DNA of 62,236 bases, taken from Candidatus Woesearchaeota archaeon. GTDB taxonomy: Archaea; Nanobdellota; Nanobdellia; Woesearchaeales; ARS49. Positions within the stretch are counted from its first letter, which is position 1, and every line of letters starts with the position of its first letter. The stretch is taken from NCBI GenBank assembly GCA_019323015.1, contig JAHWHY010000009.1, forward strand, positions 1-62,236. Direction: 5' to 3'. Both the position numbers and the translations under genes were made by a program. This document shows positions 17,676 to 26,328 of the stretch, one piece after another. Under the pieces are notes generated by a model, which saw only the letters and a program-made list of their open reading frames with translations, was not told the origin of the DNA and did no database searches.

Positions 17676-18539
17676 TTATGTATTTTGATTAGGCGCAATT
17701 CTATTTAAATGTTGCGCTTTTTCAGTGATTTCTTCACTGTAACATATGTTTCTCAGACCACATTTCTCGCATTTATTCGGATTATCTGCTTTTTTAGGAA
17801 GCTGCCTTGACTTAAGCATAAAATTAACACTTTTAACTAACTCCTTAACCTGATCTTTCAAGAAAGCATTGATTTCAATGCGCCTAGAGACACTTTCATC
17901 AACATACTTAACATAACCAGCAGGTATTGAAATCTTGAAAGCATTTTCCAGAAGCAAAGCATATGCAGCAAGCTGAACCTTGTGATTTTCCCAAGCACCT
18001 TCTTTAGGAGCCTTTCCAGACTTAATCTCAATAGGAACAACACTATCTGGATAAACAAGAACCTGATCCACTTTTCCAGAGATACCAATATCTTCAGCAG
18101 AAATCTTATACTCAGACTTAATCTTAGGAGTTAAACTCTCCCACAATTCAACACCAAAAACATTTTTTTCCTTAATAAAATTAAAAATAGTCTCTGCACG
18201 AGTCTCTGACTCCTGCTTGAAAATAGGCTGAAACTGCTTGAAAGCAGAAATCGGCAAGAGCTTAGCCAATCTCAGCTGCTTTCTGCTGTTCAAGATAGCT
18301 CTTCTTAAAATATCTGAGTAAAGTGCAAAATACTTATCAAAAATCTGTTCTTTGGTTATTCCTTTCTCAAAAGATGAAACAAGATTTGCCTCATAAGTAT
18401 TCATCTCATCAAAAACCTTGTGCTTAATCAGGCCCTTGACCAGCAAAGCCCTGGGTATTTCCTCATAACCCATGACTTTCTCAAGAAACAATTTTCTAGG
18501 ACAAAACATATATGCAGTAAGAGATGTTACATCAAGCAT
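17676..18539 (-). CDS. Cas4/Dna2-like PD-(D/E)XK exonuclease with Fe-S cysteines
   Basis: 287 residues. The N-terminal Cys13 (CPRK) and the C-terminal cluster C257, C260, C266 form the four-cysteine 4Fe-4S set of Cas4. The nuclease core has H40, D158 (GISGKVDQV) and the E171-x-K173 pair (VPIEIKSGK), then the QLAAYALLLE helix (QxxxY). Cas4 proteins are 5'-to-3' single-strand exonucleases. There is no cas1, cas2 or repeat array in the window, so this is a stand-alone Cas4 family member probably used in DNA repair or end processing (inference). Confidence 0.88.
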   Translation of the reverse strand: MLDVTSLTAYMFCPRKLFLEKVMGYEEIPRALLVKGLIKHKVFDEMNTYEANLVSSFEKGITKEQIFDKYFALYSDILRRAILNSRKQLRLAKLLPISAFKQFQPIFKQESETRAETIFNFIKEKNVFGVELWESLTPKIKSEYKISAEDIGISGKVDQVLVYPDSVVPIEIKSGKAPKEGAWENHKVQLAAYALLLENAFKISIPAGYVKYVDESVSRRIEINAFLKDQVKELVKSVNFMLKSRQLPKKADNPNKCEKCGLRNICYSEEITEKAQHLNRIAPNQNT

Positions 18540-18614
18540 AAAGCAGCATAAGATTCTGTAGTTTATATACTTTCTCAGAAAACTTTTTATACTAATACAG
18601 AGAAGCGAATACTT

Positions 18615-19631
18615 ATGAATGCCGAAGAAAAGCTGAAACTAATCAAAAGAAACACGCAGGAGATTGTAACAGAGAAAGAACTAAAAGAATTACTAGAGAA
18701 AAAGAAAAAACCAGCAGTATACCTAGGAACAGCAATAACAGGAAAACCACACATAGCATACTTTCTGCCAATGCTAAAACTATCAGATTTTCTAAAAGCC
18801 GGATTCAAGGTAAAATTACTACTAGCAGACCTCCACGGAGCACTAGATGGCACACCCTGGGATATCCTTGAAAAAAGATACAAATATTATGCAAAAGTCA
18901 TGCCATTAATGCTCAAAGCAATAGGAGCAGACATATCAAATTTTGAGATAGTTAAAGGATCTGACTTTCAGATGGACAAGAAATTCTTTTATGACGTACT
19001 AAAAGTATCAACAGAAGCAAGTGTAAATGACTGCAAAAGAGCAGCAGCAGAAGTAGTCAAATTTGGAGACAATCCAAAACTCTGCGGGATGATTTATCCA
19101 ATAATGCAGGCACTAGATGAAGAATACCTCAAAGTAGATGTGCAGTACGGTGGAGTAGACCAAAGAAAAATACTGATGTTTGCAAGAGAATTCCTTCCAA
19201 AAGCAGGATACAAAGCAAGAATAGAAGTAATGACACCAATGATACCTGGATTAATGGGGCAAAAGATGAGCGCATCTGACCCAAAAAGCAAGATAGACCT
19301 AGCAGATGATGAAAAAACAGTGATGAATAAATTAAAAAGCGCATACTGCGAACCAGGAGTTGTAGCAGATAATGGCGTGTTGGCATTTTTGAAATATGTA
19401 ATAATGGTTATCAAAGGAGATAAAGAAGAATCTTTTGTTATAGAACGCCCTGAAAAATTCGGGGGCAATAAAGAATTCAAGACATACGAAGAAATAGAAA
19501 AAGCATATGCTGCAAAAGAACTACACCCACTAGATTTAAAGAATGCAGTTGCAAAAGAAATAAACAAATTATTAGAACCATTTAGAAAAGAGAAAAAAGA
19601 GATAGAAAAACTAGCAAAAGAAGCATACTAA
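18615..19631 (+). CDS. tyrS: Tyrosyl-tRNA synthetase
   Basis: 338 residues, archaeal-type class I TyrRS. The HIGH-type signature appears as GKPHIAYFLPM and the KMSKS loop as KMSASDPKSKI. The tyrosine site is seen in LADLHGALDG and DVQYGGVDQRKI. It activates Tyr and charges tRNA-Tyr using the C1-G72 identity pair typical of archaea (family knowledge). Its stop overlaps the convergent aminopeptidase stop by 4 nt. Confidence 0.95.
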   Translation: MNAEEKLKLIKRNTQEIVTEKELKELLEKKKKPAVYLGTAITGKPHIAYFLPMLKLSDFLKAGFKVKLLLADLHGALDGTPWDILEKRYKYYAKVMPLMLKAIGADISNFEIVKGSDFQMDKKFFYDVLKVSTEASVNDCKRAAAEVVKFGDNPKLCGMIYPIMQALDEEYLKVDVQYGGVDQRKILMFAREFLPKAGYKARIEVMTPMIPGLMGQKMSASDPKSKIDLADDEKTVMNKLKSAYCEPGVVADNGVLAFLKYVIMVIKGDKEESFVIERPEKFGGNKEFKTYEEIEKAYAAKELHPLDLKNAVAKEINKLLEPFRKEKKEIEKLAKEAY

Positions 19632-20698
19632 ACCTTTCTAAACCTGCCATTTTTCTGAAACAGTTTTCCATCAAGATAAATTGTCCCGTTTCTTCGCAAG
19701 TCCTTAACAAGATCCCAGTGCAGTGCAGAACGAATCCTTGCATTGCATTCTTTGTATCCATGGCCGAGAGCAAAATGAACAGTCCCCCCTATTTTCTCAT
19801 CAAATAAAGTGTTTTTTGTGAACTGCTTTATATTATAATTACAGCCAATACCCCACTCTCCAACATATCTTGAGCCAGAATCGAGATTAAGCATTGCCTT
19901 CAGAAAATCAAGGCCAGAGGTTGCATCTTCCTCGATTACTTTTCCTTTCTTGAGTTTAAGCTGAACACCGCGAACCTCATTGCTACGATAGATTGCAGGA
20001 TAATTAAAAGTGATGTGACCATTAACAGAATACTTATCAGGAGCAGTAAACACTTCGCCACCAGGCATGTTATTAGTACCGTCACCTAAAACAGCTCTTG
20101 TTGACTTAACTGTAAACTTCAAATCAGTGCCAGGACCAATGACATGAACTTTTTCAGAACTATTAACAGCATCAGCAATCTTCTGTAATCTGGTTCTTAA
20201 TTTAGTCCAGTTAAGATTTATGGCATTAAATGCAAAATCCTGGTAATCATGCAAAGACATGCTTGCATTCTGTGCATACGCGGTTGTAGGGTAATCAAAA
20301 GCAACCCACTTAGTCTTCTGCAAACGCCATTTGGATATAGGACTGAGAATCTTGGACCTCATCGCAATCTTAGTAGGATCAACACTTGCAAACTCATTAG
20401 TGTTTAATGGAGCGCGAATCGCAATATACGCATCTGTATTCTTCATCTCAAACATTGCAGTCTTAGGAAAACGCATCAATTGATTATCTTTTGCATACTT
20501 GTAGAAAACATAAGCTGCTCCTGGAAGCGGAGTCCTGATAACAGGATGTGCTCCGCGCTGCAGGCACATTTTGTAAACCTCAAGAACAAGAGGCTGTGCA
20601 ACAGGAGGTGCTGTTATAACAACTCTTTCACCTTCCTGAACCTTTGTGCTATAATCAACAAGGACCTTTGCAATCTTTGTAATACGCTTATTCGTCAT
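19628..20698 (-). CDS. Aminopeptidase of the M29 (aminopeptidase T) family
   Basis: 356 residues. The N-terminal Rossmann-like half (VVITAPPVAQPLVLEVYK) and the C-terminal metal half carry the M29 ligands: Glu in NMPGGEVFTAP, Glu in VGEWGIGCN, His in GGTVHFALGHGY, and the His/Asp of SALHWDLV. These dimetal enzymes remove N-terminal residues from peptides. It sits divergent from pan, which supplies peptides through the proteasome, so a joint role in protein turnover is reasonable. Confidence 0.9.
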   Translation of the reverse strand: MTNKRITKIAKVLVDYSTKVQEGERVVITAPPVAQPLVLEVYKMCLQRGAHPVIRTPLPGAAYVFYKYAKDNQLMRFPKTAMFEMKNTDAYIAIRAPLNTNEFASVDPTKIAMRSKILSPISKWRLQKTKWVAFDYPTTAYAQNASMSLHDYQDFAFNAINLNWTKLRTRLQKIADAVNSSEKVHVIGPGTDLKFTVKSTRAVLGDGTNNMPGGEVFTAPDKYSVNGHITFNYPAIYRSNEVRGVQLKLKKGKVIEEDATSGLDFLKAMLNLDSGSRYVGEWGIGCNYNIKQFTKNTLFDEKIGGTVHFALGHGYKECNARIRSALHWDLVKDLRRNGTIYLDGKLFQKNGRFRKV

Positions 20699-20746
20699 TA
20701 AAGATAGATTTTATAATAATTATATATAAATGTTTTGACCATAAAG

Positions 20747-20755
20747 TTTATAAAC
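20747..20755 (+). promoter_or_regulatory. TATA box for pan
   Basis: GTTTATAAA about 22-30 nt before the ATG at 20777. This supports that ATG, and a leaderless mRNA, over the in-frame upstream start at 20735, which would lie above the TATA box. Confidence 0.55.
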
Positions 20756-20776
20756 CTTCCACATCTAGAAAACGCA

Positions 20777-21907
20777 ATGACAAGCAAAGACGAAGAAATT
20801 AAAAAAATAGTATACGGCTACTCTACAGATAACAGTTATCTAGAGGAGGAAAACAAGGCACTACAGGAAAGAATCCTTAACCTAGAGCAGCAATTAAACA
20901 AGTTCATGGGAACACCGCTTATTTCTTGCGAAGTAAAAGAACTACTAGATGACAAAGTAATTGTCAGGCTGCCAAACAGCAATGAATTTCTCGTAGACAT
21001 GGCAGAAGACTGTGAAAATTTAATGCCAGGAGATACTGTGCTTGCAGAACAAAAAAACCTTACAGTTGTAAAAAAAATCCAGAAAAACAAAAGATTTGAT
21101 GTTGAAAAATTCGTGATAGTAGAAAAACCAAACACTCAATGGACAGACATCGGCGGATTAAAAGAACAGGAAAGAGAGCTGAAAGAAGTAATAGAGCTTC
21201 CATTAATGAAACCAAAACTATTCACAAAAGTAGGAATAAGCCCCCCAAAAGGATTATTACTGCACGGGCCGCCAGGAACAGGAAAAACATTATTGGCAAA
21301 AGCAGTCGCAGCATCAACAAACTCAACATTCATAGAAGTCGTAGGCTCTGAACTAGTGCAGAAATTCATTGGAGAGGGTGCAAAGCTAGTGAAAGAAATC
21401 TTTGAACTAGCAAGAGAAAAAGCACCATCAATCATATTCATAGATGAACTAGATGCAATAGCAGCAACAAGAATGGATGTAGGAACCTCTGGAGAAAGAG
21501 AGGTGCAAAGGACATTCATGCAGCTATTATCTGAAATAGACGGCTTCAAGCCTTTAGACAATGTAAAAATAATAGGGTGCACAAACAGGATAGACATACT
21601 AGATCCTGCAATAACAAGACCAGGCAGACTAGACAGGCTGACCGGAGTGCCGCTGCCAACAGAAGAGGCAATAAAAGAAATATTCAAGATACACATATCG
21701 CAGATGAATGTAGGAAAAATAAACAGCGACAACATAGCAAAAGCAATGCTAGGCTTTAGCGGAGCACAGATAAAATCCGCTGTGACAGAAGCAGGATATT
21801 TTGCTATCAGAGAAAACAGAACAAAAGTAAAAGAAGAAGATTTCTTTAATGCGATTGAAAAAGTTGCTGAAAAAGAAGATACAGAGTTCAAAGAAATGTT
21901 TGGTTAG
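20777..21907 (+). CDS. pan: Proteasome-activating nucleotidase PAN
   Basis: 376 residues from the ATG at 20777. An N-terminal coiled coil (~17-45) leads to an OB domain (~50-110), then the AAA+ ATPase with Walker A GPPGTGKT (164-171), Walker B IIFIDELDAI and the arginine fingers in RPGRLDR. PAN unfolds substrates and feeds them to the 20S proteasome. The C-terminus ends EMFG: the usual hydrophobic-Tyr-X gate-opening tail is MFG here, with Phe in place of Tyr. No proteasome subunit genes are in the window. Confidence 0.95.
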   Translation: MTSKDEEIKKIVYGYSTDNSYLEEENKALQERILNLEQQLNKFMGTPLISCEVKELLDDKVIVRLPNSNEFLVDMAEDCENLMPGDTVLAEQKNLTVVKKIQKNKRFDVEKFVIVEKPNTQWTDIGGLKEQERELKEVIELPLMKPKLFTKVGISPPKGLLLHGPPGTGKTLLAKAVAASTNSTFIEVVGSELVQKFIGEGAKLVKEIFELAREKAPSIIFIDELDAIAATRMDVGTSGEREVQRTFMQLLSEIDGFKPLDNVKIIGCTNRIDILDPAITRPGRLDRLTGVPLPTEEAIKEIFKIHISQMNVGKINSDNIAKAMLGFSGAQIKSAVTEAGYFAIRENRTKVKEEDFFNAIEKVAEKEDTEFKEMFG

Positions 21908-21910
21908 AAG

Positions 21911-21998
21911 ATTTGTGCGCGCTCGGTCTTCCAAAATATCTCACTGACCTATTTCTAGGCCTCGATTGGGATTCACCTCGTCATTGCGCTTTGCACTA
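21911..21998 (-). ncRNA. Candidate small structured RNA (box C/D-like) downstream of trm5
   Basis: On the minus strand a strong TATA box (CTTTAAATA, 22020-22028) inside the trm5 3' end predicts a start at ~21998. Just there begins a stem GTGC-AAA-GCGC (21996-21986) that pairs with GCGC-GCAC (21922-21915). Inside it follow ATGACGA (21984-21978), like a box C, and CCGA (21926-21923) next to the closing stem, like a box D. A GGCCTA-GAAA-TAGGTC hairpin lies between. No reading frame fits. It may guide 2'-O-methylation, but guide targets were not identified. Confidence 0.45.
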
Positions 21999-22022
21999 AG
22001 ATACAATATAGAATAAGAGTAT

Positions 22023-22853
22023 TTAAAGTAATCGGAAATCAATGCACACACGGTATACACCAGGGGCATAGTGGCCTGCTTTTACTGTTCTAATAATTCT
22101 GCACTTCTTTTTATGCTGCTTACATTCTTCCTTAACTGCATCACGAATCAATTGAAACTCATCTTCTTCACGACCAAATGCATAGAAATGAATAATAGTT
22201 CCTTTCTTAGCTGCCTTGAATGCGGTTTCAAGAAAAGTCCTAGATGTCTTAGGCATTGGCATCAAGATTCTATCAAATTTCTTCTTTAACTTAGGCACAA
22301 CATCACGAACATCACCTTTAAACAATTTTATTTTATCCTGCATTTTGTTAAGAACTACATTATGCTCTGCGTATTCATGAGCAACAGGATTCATTTCAAC
22401 AGCATAAATAATCCCAGGCTTGCTGTTCTTAGCTATAACCAAAGGAAAAGGGGCAACACCAGAAAACATCACAAGAACTTTTTCCTTGGGCTTGACACGC
22501 TTTGCAATACGCAAGCGCTCTGTGCCTAATCTTGAACTAAAATACGCTTTCTCAAGATCAACCTTTATCCTAACACCAGATTCTTTGTATTCTGCAACTT
22601 TTGTTTTTTCACCAGCAATAACATCCAGCTTCTGGCGCCGGTACTTTCCATAATGAATGCCGCTCTTCTTGACAACAGTCTTAACAGGCTTGAATAATTT
22701 AATCATAGTCTCTGCAATGATTTTTTCCTTTTTCTTTAATTCAGGAGGAATATCAATAATCGCTATGCTTCCAACTACGTCAAAACTAGAAGGCACATTC
22801 TCTAATTCTTTCTTAGTAAGCATATTTTTCAGGGCTTGTTTTAAAGTTGTCAT
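22023..22853 (-). CDS. trm5: tRNA (guanine-37-N1)-methyltransferase Trm5
   Basis: 276 residues from the ATG at 22853, whose bases overlap the stop of the transporter gene (ATGA); the longer frame start at 22892 is rejected for that reason. A D1-like N-terminus is followed by the class I SAM fold: VLVMFSGVAPFPLVIAK (motif I), AVEMNPVAHEYAEHNV (SAM ribose site), FKGDVRDVV and the LMPMPKTS loop in place of the usual NPP-type motif. Trm5 makes m1G37, which prevents frameshifting. The NPP to MPM change at motif IV is worth noting. Confidence 0.88.
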   Translation of the reverse strand: MTTLKQALKNMLTKKELENVPSSFDVVGSIAIIDIPPELKKKEKIIAETMIKLFKPVKTVVKKSGIHYGKYRRQKLDVIAGEKTKVAEYKESGVRIKVDLEKAYFSSRLGTERLRIAKRVKPKEKVLVMFSGVAPFPLVIAKNSKPGIIYAVEMNPVAHEYAEHNVVLNKMQDKIKLFKGDVRDVVPKLKKKFDRILMPMPKTSRTFLETAFKAAKKGTIIHFYAFGREEDEFQLIRDAVKEECKQHKKKCRIIRTVKAGHYAPGVYRVCIDFRLL

Positions 22854-23719
22854 ATTGCAATCACAAAAACACCTGCAAGCATTATACAGCAAGCAAGTGC
22901 CTTATGAAAAATCCTCTCTTCCTTAAAAAATCTGCCGCTTAAAACAACAGTAAACAACGTGGATAATTTTTTAACAGGAGCAGCAAGGCTCACAAAAGTA
23001 AAAGATATAGCAAAAAAATAAGCAAGATTTGAAAGATTTGCAAATATTGCATTGCCAAGAATCCACTTTCCAGAGGTCTTGTATGCATGAATAATGTCCT
23101 TAAATCCACCATAAAAAAACACTGTTATTGCAATAAAGAAAAACGTCTGAAAACTATAATGATAAAAAAGAAGAGTAAAAGGAGAAATTGAATCAATAAT
23201 GAACTTCTCACCCATCGCTATAACAGCAGACAAAAAAAAACCAAAAAACAGAAAACCAATATTTTTTGTCTTAAACAAGTTGGTTACTGGAGATAACCAA
23301 TGCCCTGCATGATGCTCTGCTTCAAGATAATAAGTTCCAAAAAGCAAAAGCCCAATTCCCATCAAATGCTTTGAAGAAACATGCTCTCCAAGCAAAAAAA
23401 ATGCAAGTATAACCAAAAACAAAGGGGTCAAGTTACTTAAGGGCGCAACAACAGACAAATCCGTATGCCTGTAAGACCGCGCAATATAGGTAAGAGCAAC
23501 CGCTGTTGTGAGAGATATCAAAAAAATAAATGCAACAATCTGTATCGGAATCTTAAAAACAATAAATGGCGCGAAAACCAGCATAAAAGACAGTTCTAGA
23601 ATCTTAAAAGCAGACAGGTATTCAGAGGTATGCTCTTTCTTAAGCGCTTTCTTCTTGAACAACAAACCTATAGAACCCAGCACTGCAGATATCAAAATAA
23701 AGATCAACCACAATTCCAT
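22850..23719 (-). CDS. EamA/DMT-family membrane transporter
   Basis: About 289 residues with ten predicted membrane helices in two halves, as in drug/metabolite transporters. Signatures include APLSNLTPLFLVILAFFLLGEH closing the first EamA repeat and LAAPVKKLSTLFTVVLSGRFFKEE closing the second. The substrate is unknown. The ATG at 23719 lies 2 nt after the fen1 stop, so the gene is in the fen1 transcript; an in-frame TTG at 23725 is less likely. Confidence 0.88.
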   Translation of the reverse strand: MELWLIFILISAVLGSIGLLFKKKALKKEHTSEYLSAFKILELSFMLVFAPFIVFKIPIQIVAFIFLISLTTAVALTYIARSYRHTDLSVVAPLSNLTPLFLVILAFFLLGEHVSSKHLMGIGLLLFGTYYLEAEHHAGHWLSPVTNLFKTKNIGFLFFGFFLSAVIAMGEKFIIDSISPFTLLFYHYSFQTFFFIAITVFFYGGFKDIIHAYKTSGKWILGNAIFANLSNLAYFFAISFTFVSLAAPVKKLSTLFTVVLSGRFFKEERIFHKALACCIMLAGVFVIAI

Positions 23720-23721
23720 AA

Positions 23722-24750
23722 TCAAAAATCACCTAACTTTTTTTGCTGTTTTTTCTCCCGCTCTTTCAATACAGGCTGAAGAGTCTTCTCAACCCGCTCT
23801 ACATTAAAATCATGCTTATCAACTAATAATTTAATTATTTTTTGCTTATCAGGAGTCTTAAACTTAATATCATACTTGTCTGTAACCTTCATTTTCTTAA
23901 TCAAATAAAAAATATCTGTCCAAGGCACATCATTATGCTCATCCCACTTGACAGCCTCAAACAATTCATCAAAATCGTCATGCTCTTTCACAAGCTTAAT
24001 CGCAGTCTTAGGACCAATGCCTTTAATGCCAGCAGGATTATAATCAGTACCGACAAGCATTGCAAGAGCAATCAACTTATCCTGGTCAATACCTAAATTA
24101 TTAAGATTCTTAGCAAGGTCAATAAACTCTGGCTTGATAGTGGTGTAAGCCATAGCACCAAGCTTTTTTCTCCTGCCTGCAATAGACAGATTCCTAACAA
24201 GACGATCAGCACCATGAACCAAAGAATCAAAATCCTGTGAAACAACTGCCCAGGCCTTGTTCTGACTGACAATATGCGCTGCCTGCGCCTCTCCCTCAGA
24301 AGGAGCCTGAACAACAGGAAGACCAAGCGCCTTAACCAAATCCTTAGCCTGATCAACCATATCTTTAGTTAGGTAAGCAAACCTGCCACCATATTTTTTC
24401 ATAGCAGCAAGATCTTTTTGAGCCACAGCCTTCTTGTACTTCATCTTAGCCTCTATCTTAAGCTTCTTACGCTTCTCAAGCTCAGCAGTCTTAAGCTCTG
24501 GCTTCTCTCCATCAAAAACAAAAACAGGCTTTATACCCTTGGCCATAAACTTCGTTGTCCTATTGAACAATCCTATAAGATGAGAAGTAACATTGTTCTT
24601 ACTATCTGTGAGAGGCTTGCCATCAGGAGTCCTGATAGTAGTAAGAAACTGATAAAGCATGTTAAAACTATCAACTGCAACAATCCTTCCTTTTAAATCA
24701 TCCAAGCCAATAGTCTCTCGAACCAAGAGATCCTTAAGATTAACACCCAT
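23722..24750 (-). CDS. fen: Flap endonuclease 1
   Basis: 342 residues. The N-domain starts MGVNLKDLL with the metal Asp in IVAVDSFN, then PVFVFDGEKP, the internal domain Glu/Asp of APSEGEAQAAHIV and the SQDFDSL/VGTDYNPAGIKGIGPKTA helix-hairpin-helix. It removes 5' flaps at Okazaki fragment joints and in repair. The C-terminus QKKLGDF is a PCNA-binding box lacking the last aromatic. The ATG overlaps the upstream stop (TAATG), so it is translated with the winged-helix protein before it. Confidence 0.96.
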   Translation of the reverse strand: MGVNLKDLLVRETIGLDDLKGRIVAVDSFNMLYQFLTTIRTPDGKPLTDSKNNVTSHLIGLFNRTTKFMAKGIKPVFVFDGEKPELKTAELEKRKKLKIEAKMKYKKAVAQKDLAAMKKYGGRFAYLTKDMVDQAKDLVKALGLPVVQAPSEGEAQAAHIVSQNKAWAVVSQDFDSLVHGADRLVRNLSIAGRRKKLGAMAYTTIKPEFIDLAKNLNNLGIDQDKLIALAMLVGTDYNPAGIKGIGPKTAIKLVKEHDDFDELFEAVKWDEHNDVPWTDIFYLIKKMKVTDKYDIKFKTPDKQKIIKLLVDKHDFNVERVEKTLQPVLKEREKKQQKKLGDF

Positions 24751-25745
24751 TATAATTTCCTAACAGCAACGCCTTTAAAATCTTTACTAATTTTTTCAGC
24801 GCCTTTGGTAAGATTTCCAGTGGTCAAGAACAAGACAGGAAGCTTAATCAACTGGCCCTGCACAAAAGCATTACTCAAATCAGCCTCCCCAACCCGTTTT
24901 TTATCCTTTGCATGACAATAATAAGTAAGAGGACCAACAGAAGAACCAATCTCAACAACAAACTCAAACTCAGACTTTCTCTTCTGCTCTAAAGTCTGCA
25001 TAATAGTTATGTCATTATCATCAAAATACTTTTTTAATGTCTCTAAGAATGCACTAGAACCTTTAATAGGTTTAGCAGCAGGAACAATCATCTCCTTAAT
25101 CTTATCAACAATCCTTTTCTGAGTCTCAACTTTTTTCTTCTTAACTCTCTTCTTAGTTTTTTTAGGCTTTTTCTCCTCTGGCTCTGGTTCAGGCCCAGGA
25201 GCAGGAGGCTGAGGTTCTGGAGCAGGTGGCTGAGGAACTGGCTCAGGAGGCTGGGGCTGCGGCTCAGGAGTCGGAGGAGCAGGAGCTGGTTCAGGTGGAG
25301 GGGCTTGACCAGAAAGCATTTCACGAATAATCGGCTCTGCCTCTGAATCAGGAAGCAAATACCACTTCCAAAAAATCTCCTTCGTGCCGTTAAAAGAAAC
25401 CTCTAAAGGACGTGAAAAATCCTTAATATTCTTAACACAAACCCTGGACAAAGGATCAAGCGCGTTTTCTCTCAACACTTTTCTTTCCTTTAGAAGCTCA
25501 TAAGCTCTCCTGTCTTTTTCATTTAAATAAGAAGCATAATTCTGCAATTGTTCTGCTTGATTAGGATCATAATACAACGGGGTAGAGCCAACCTTGACAG
25601 CAGAAATCTTAAGCAAACCCTTTTCAACCATAGCAGAAAGCATTGCAGAAGAAATCAAAGAATCCTTGCCAACAGCCTTAGCTACCATCGTAGGTGTCAA
25701 AGGAGCATTCCTAGCCATAGCAAGAATCTTATCAGTGTAATCCAT
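24750..25745 (-). CDS. Winged-helix / Pro-rich linker / nuclease-like protein
   Basis: 331 residues from the ATG at 25745. Residues ~1-75 look like a winged helix (APLTPTMVAKAVGKDSLISSAML, GLLKISAVKVG). Residues ~185-230 are a P/E/Q-rich linker, then a Lys-rich stretch. The C-terminal ~100 residues (SAFLETLKKYFDDNDI, FEFVVEIGSS, YYCHAKDKKRVGEADL, LPVLFLTTGNLTK) resemble restriction-endonuclease-like folds, though a full PD-(D/E)XK set is not obvious. It is coupled to fen1, so a DNA-end or flap-related job is likely. A TATA box (TTTATAC, ~25767-25773) gives a leaderless start. Confidence 0.75.
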   Translation of the reverse strand: MDYTDKILAMARNAPLTPTMVAKAVGKDSLISSAMLSAMVEKGLLKISAVKVGSTPLYYDPNQAEQLQNYASYLNEKDRRAYELLKERKVLRENALDPLSRVCVKNIKDFSRPLEVSFNGTKEIFWKWYLLPDSEAEPIIREMLSGQAPPPEPAPAPPTPEPQPQPPEPVPQPPAPEPQPPAPGPEPEPEEKKPKKTKKRVKKKKVETQKRIVDKIKEMIVPAAKPIKGSSAFLETLKKYFDDNDITIMQTLEQKRKSEFEFVVEIGSSVGPLTYYCHAKDKKRVGEADLSNAFVQGQLIKLPVLFLTTGNLTKGAEKISKDFKGVAVRKL

Positions 25746-25794
25746 AATCAAACAAAAAGACAAATTTGTATAAATAGATTATTGTGATACAGAA

Positions 25795-26328
25795 TTATGG
25801 TCTCAACCATCTAACTTCCCAATAAGAAACATCACCTTCATCATCAACAACACCAATCATCAAGCGCTTTTTAGTGCTGTGAGCTACACGATTCTTTGCA
25901 GCAAACTCGTGCCAGGTCAAGGAATTAACCTCATGAACAGGAAAAACAACCCACTTAGCATGATCTTCTCCAGGCTTTACACCACGCTCATAAACCCTGA
26001 AATCAGCCCCAAACTTAAGAGCAGTCTTGACAATATAACCCCTATTCCTCAAGTCCTTAAAAACAACATACCTAACCCAAAAATTAGACTCAATCTTCTC
26101 AGCTTTCTTCAAAAACTTATCAAAAGGAATAGGCTTGTTCCTACCATCCAGAATCTCCAAACGCTTCTTGTCAAGCAAATACAAGGATTCTAGCAAAGAG
26201 AGTTGAACCCTGCCAGTATCCAGGATACTACCAAACCTGCTGGTGTTATATATATCTCTAGCTTGATCAGAATTCTCAGTCAATACCCTTTCCTTAGCAA
26301 ACTCTGCCTGAATAAGCTGCTTTGCCAT
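25795..26328 (-). CDS. endA: tRNA-splicing endonuclease EndA
   Basis: 177 residues from the ATG at 26328, the short homotetramer (alpha4) length. The start agrees with a TATA box ~25-30 nt away; the longer frame to 26436 would run through the RNase Z promoter. The catalytic triad is Tyr113 (RVYERG), His123 (EDHAKWVV) and Lys153/154 (HSTKKRL). It cuts pre-tRNA introns at bulge-helix-bulge sites. Divergent from RNase Z, another tRNA-maturation nuclease. Confidence 0.95.
   Translation of the reverse strand: MAKQLIQAEFAKERVLTENSDQARDIYNTSRFGSILDTGRVQLSLLESLYLLDKKRLEILDGRNKPIPFDKFLKKAEKIESNFWVRYVVFKDLRNRGYIVKTALKFGADFRVYERGVKPGEDHAKWVVFPVHEVNSLTWHEFAAKNRVAHSTKKRLMIGVVDDEGDVSYWEVRWLRP

Noticed and set aside
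17676..18539. Cas4-like gene as a sign of a CRISPR-Cas locus
   Set aside because: No repeats, cas1, cas2 or effector genes are seen anywhere in the window.
24812..24824. TTCCAGTGG inside the winged-helix gene
   Set aside because: Coding sequence and a partial match only; treated as chance.
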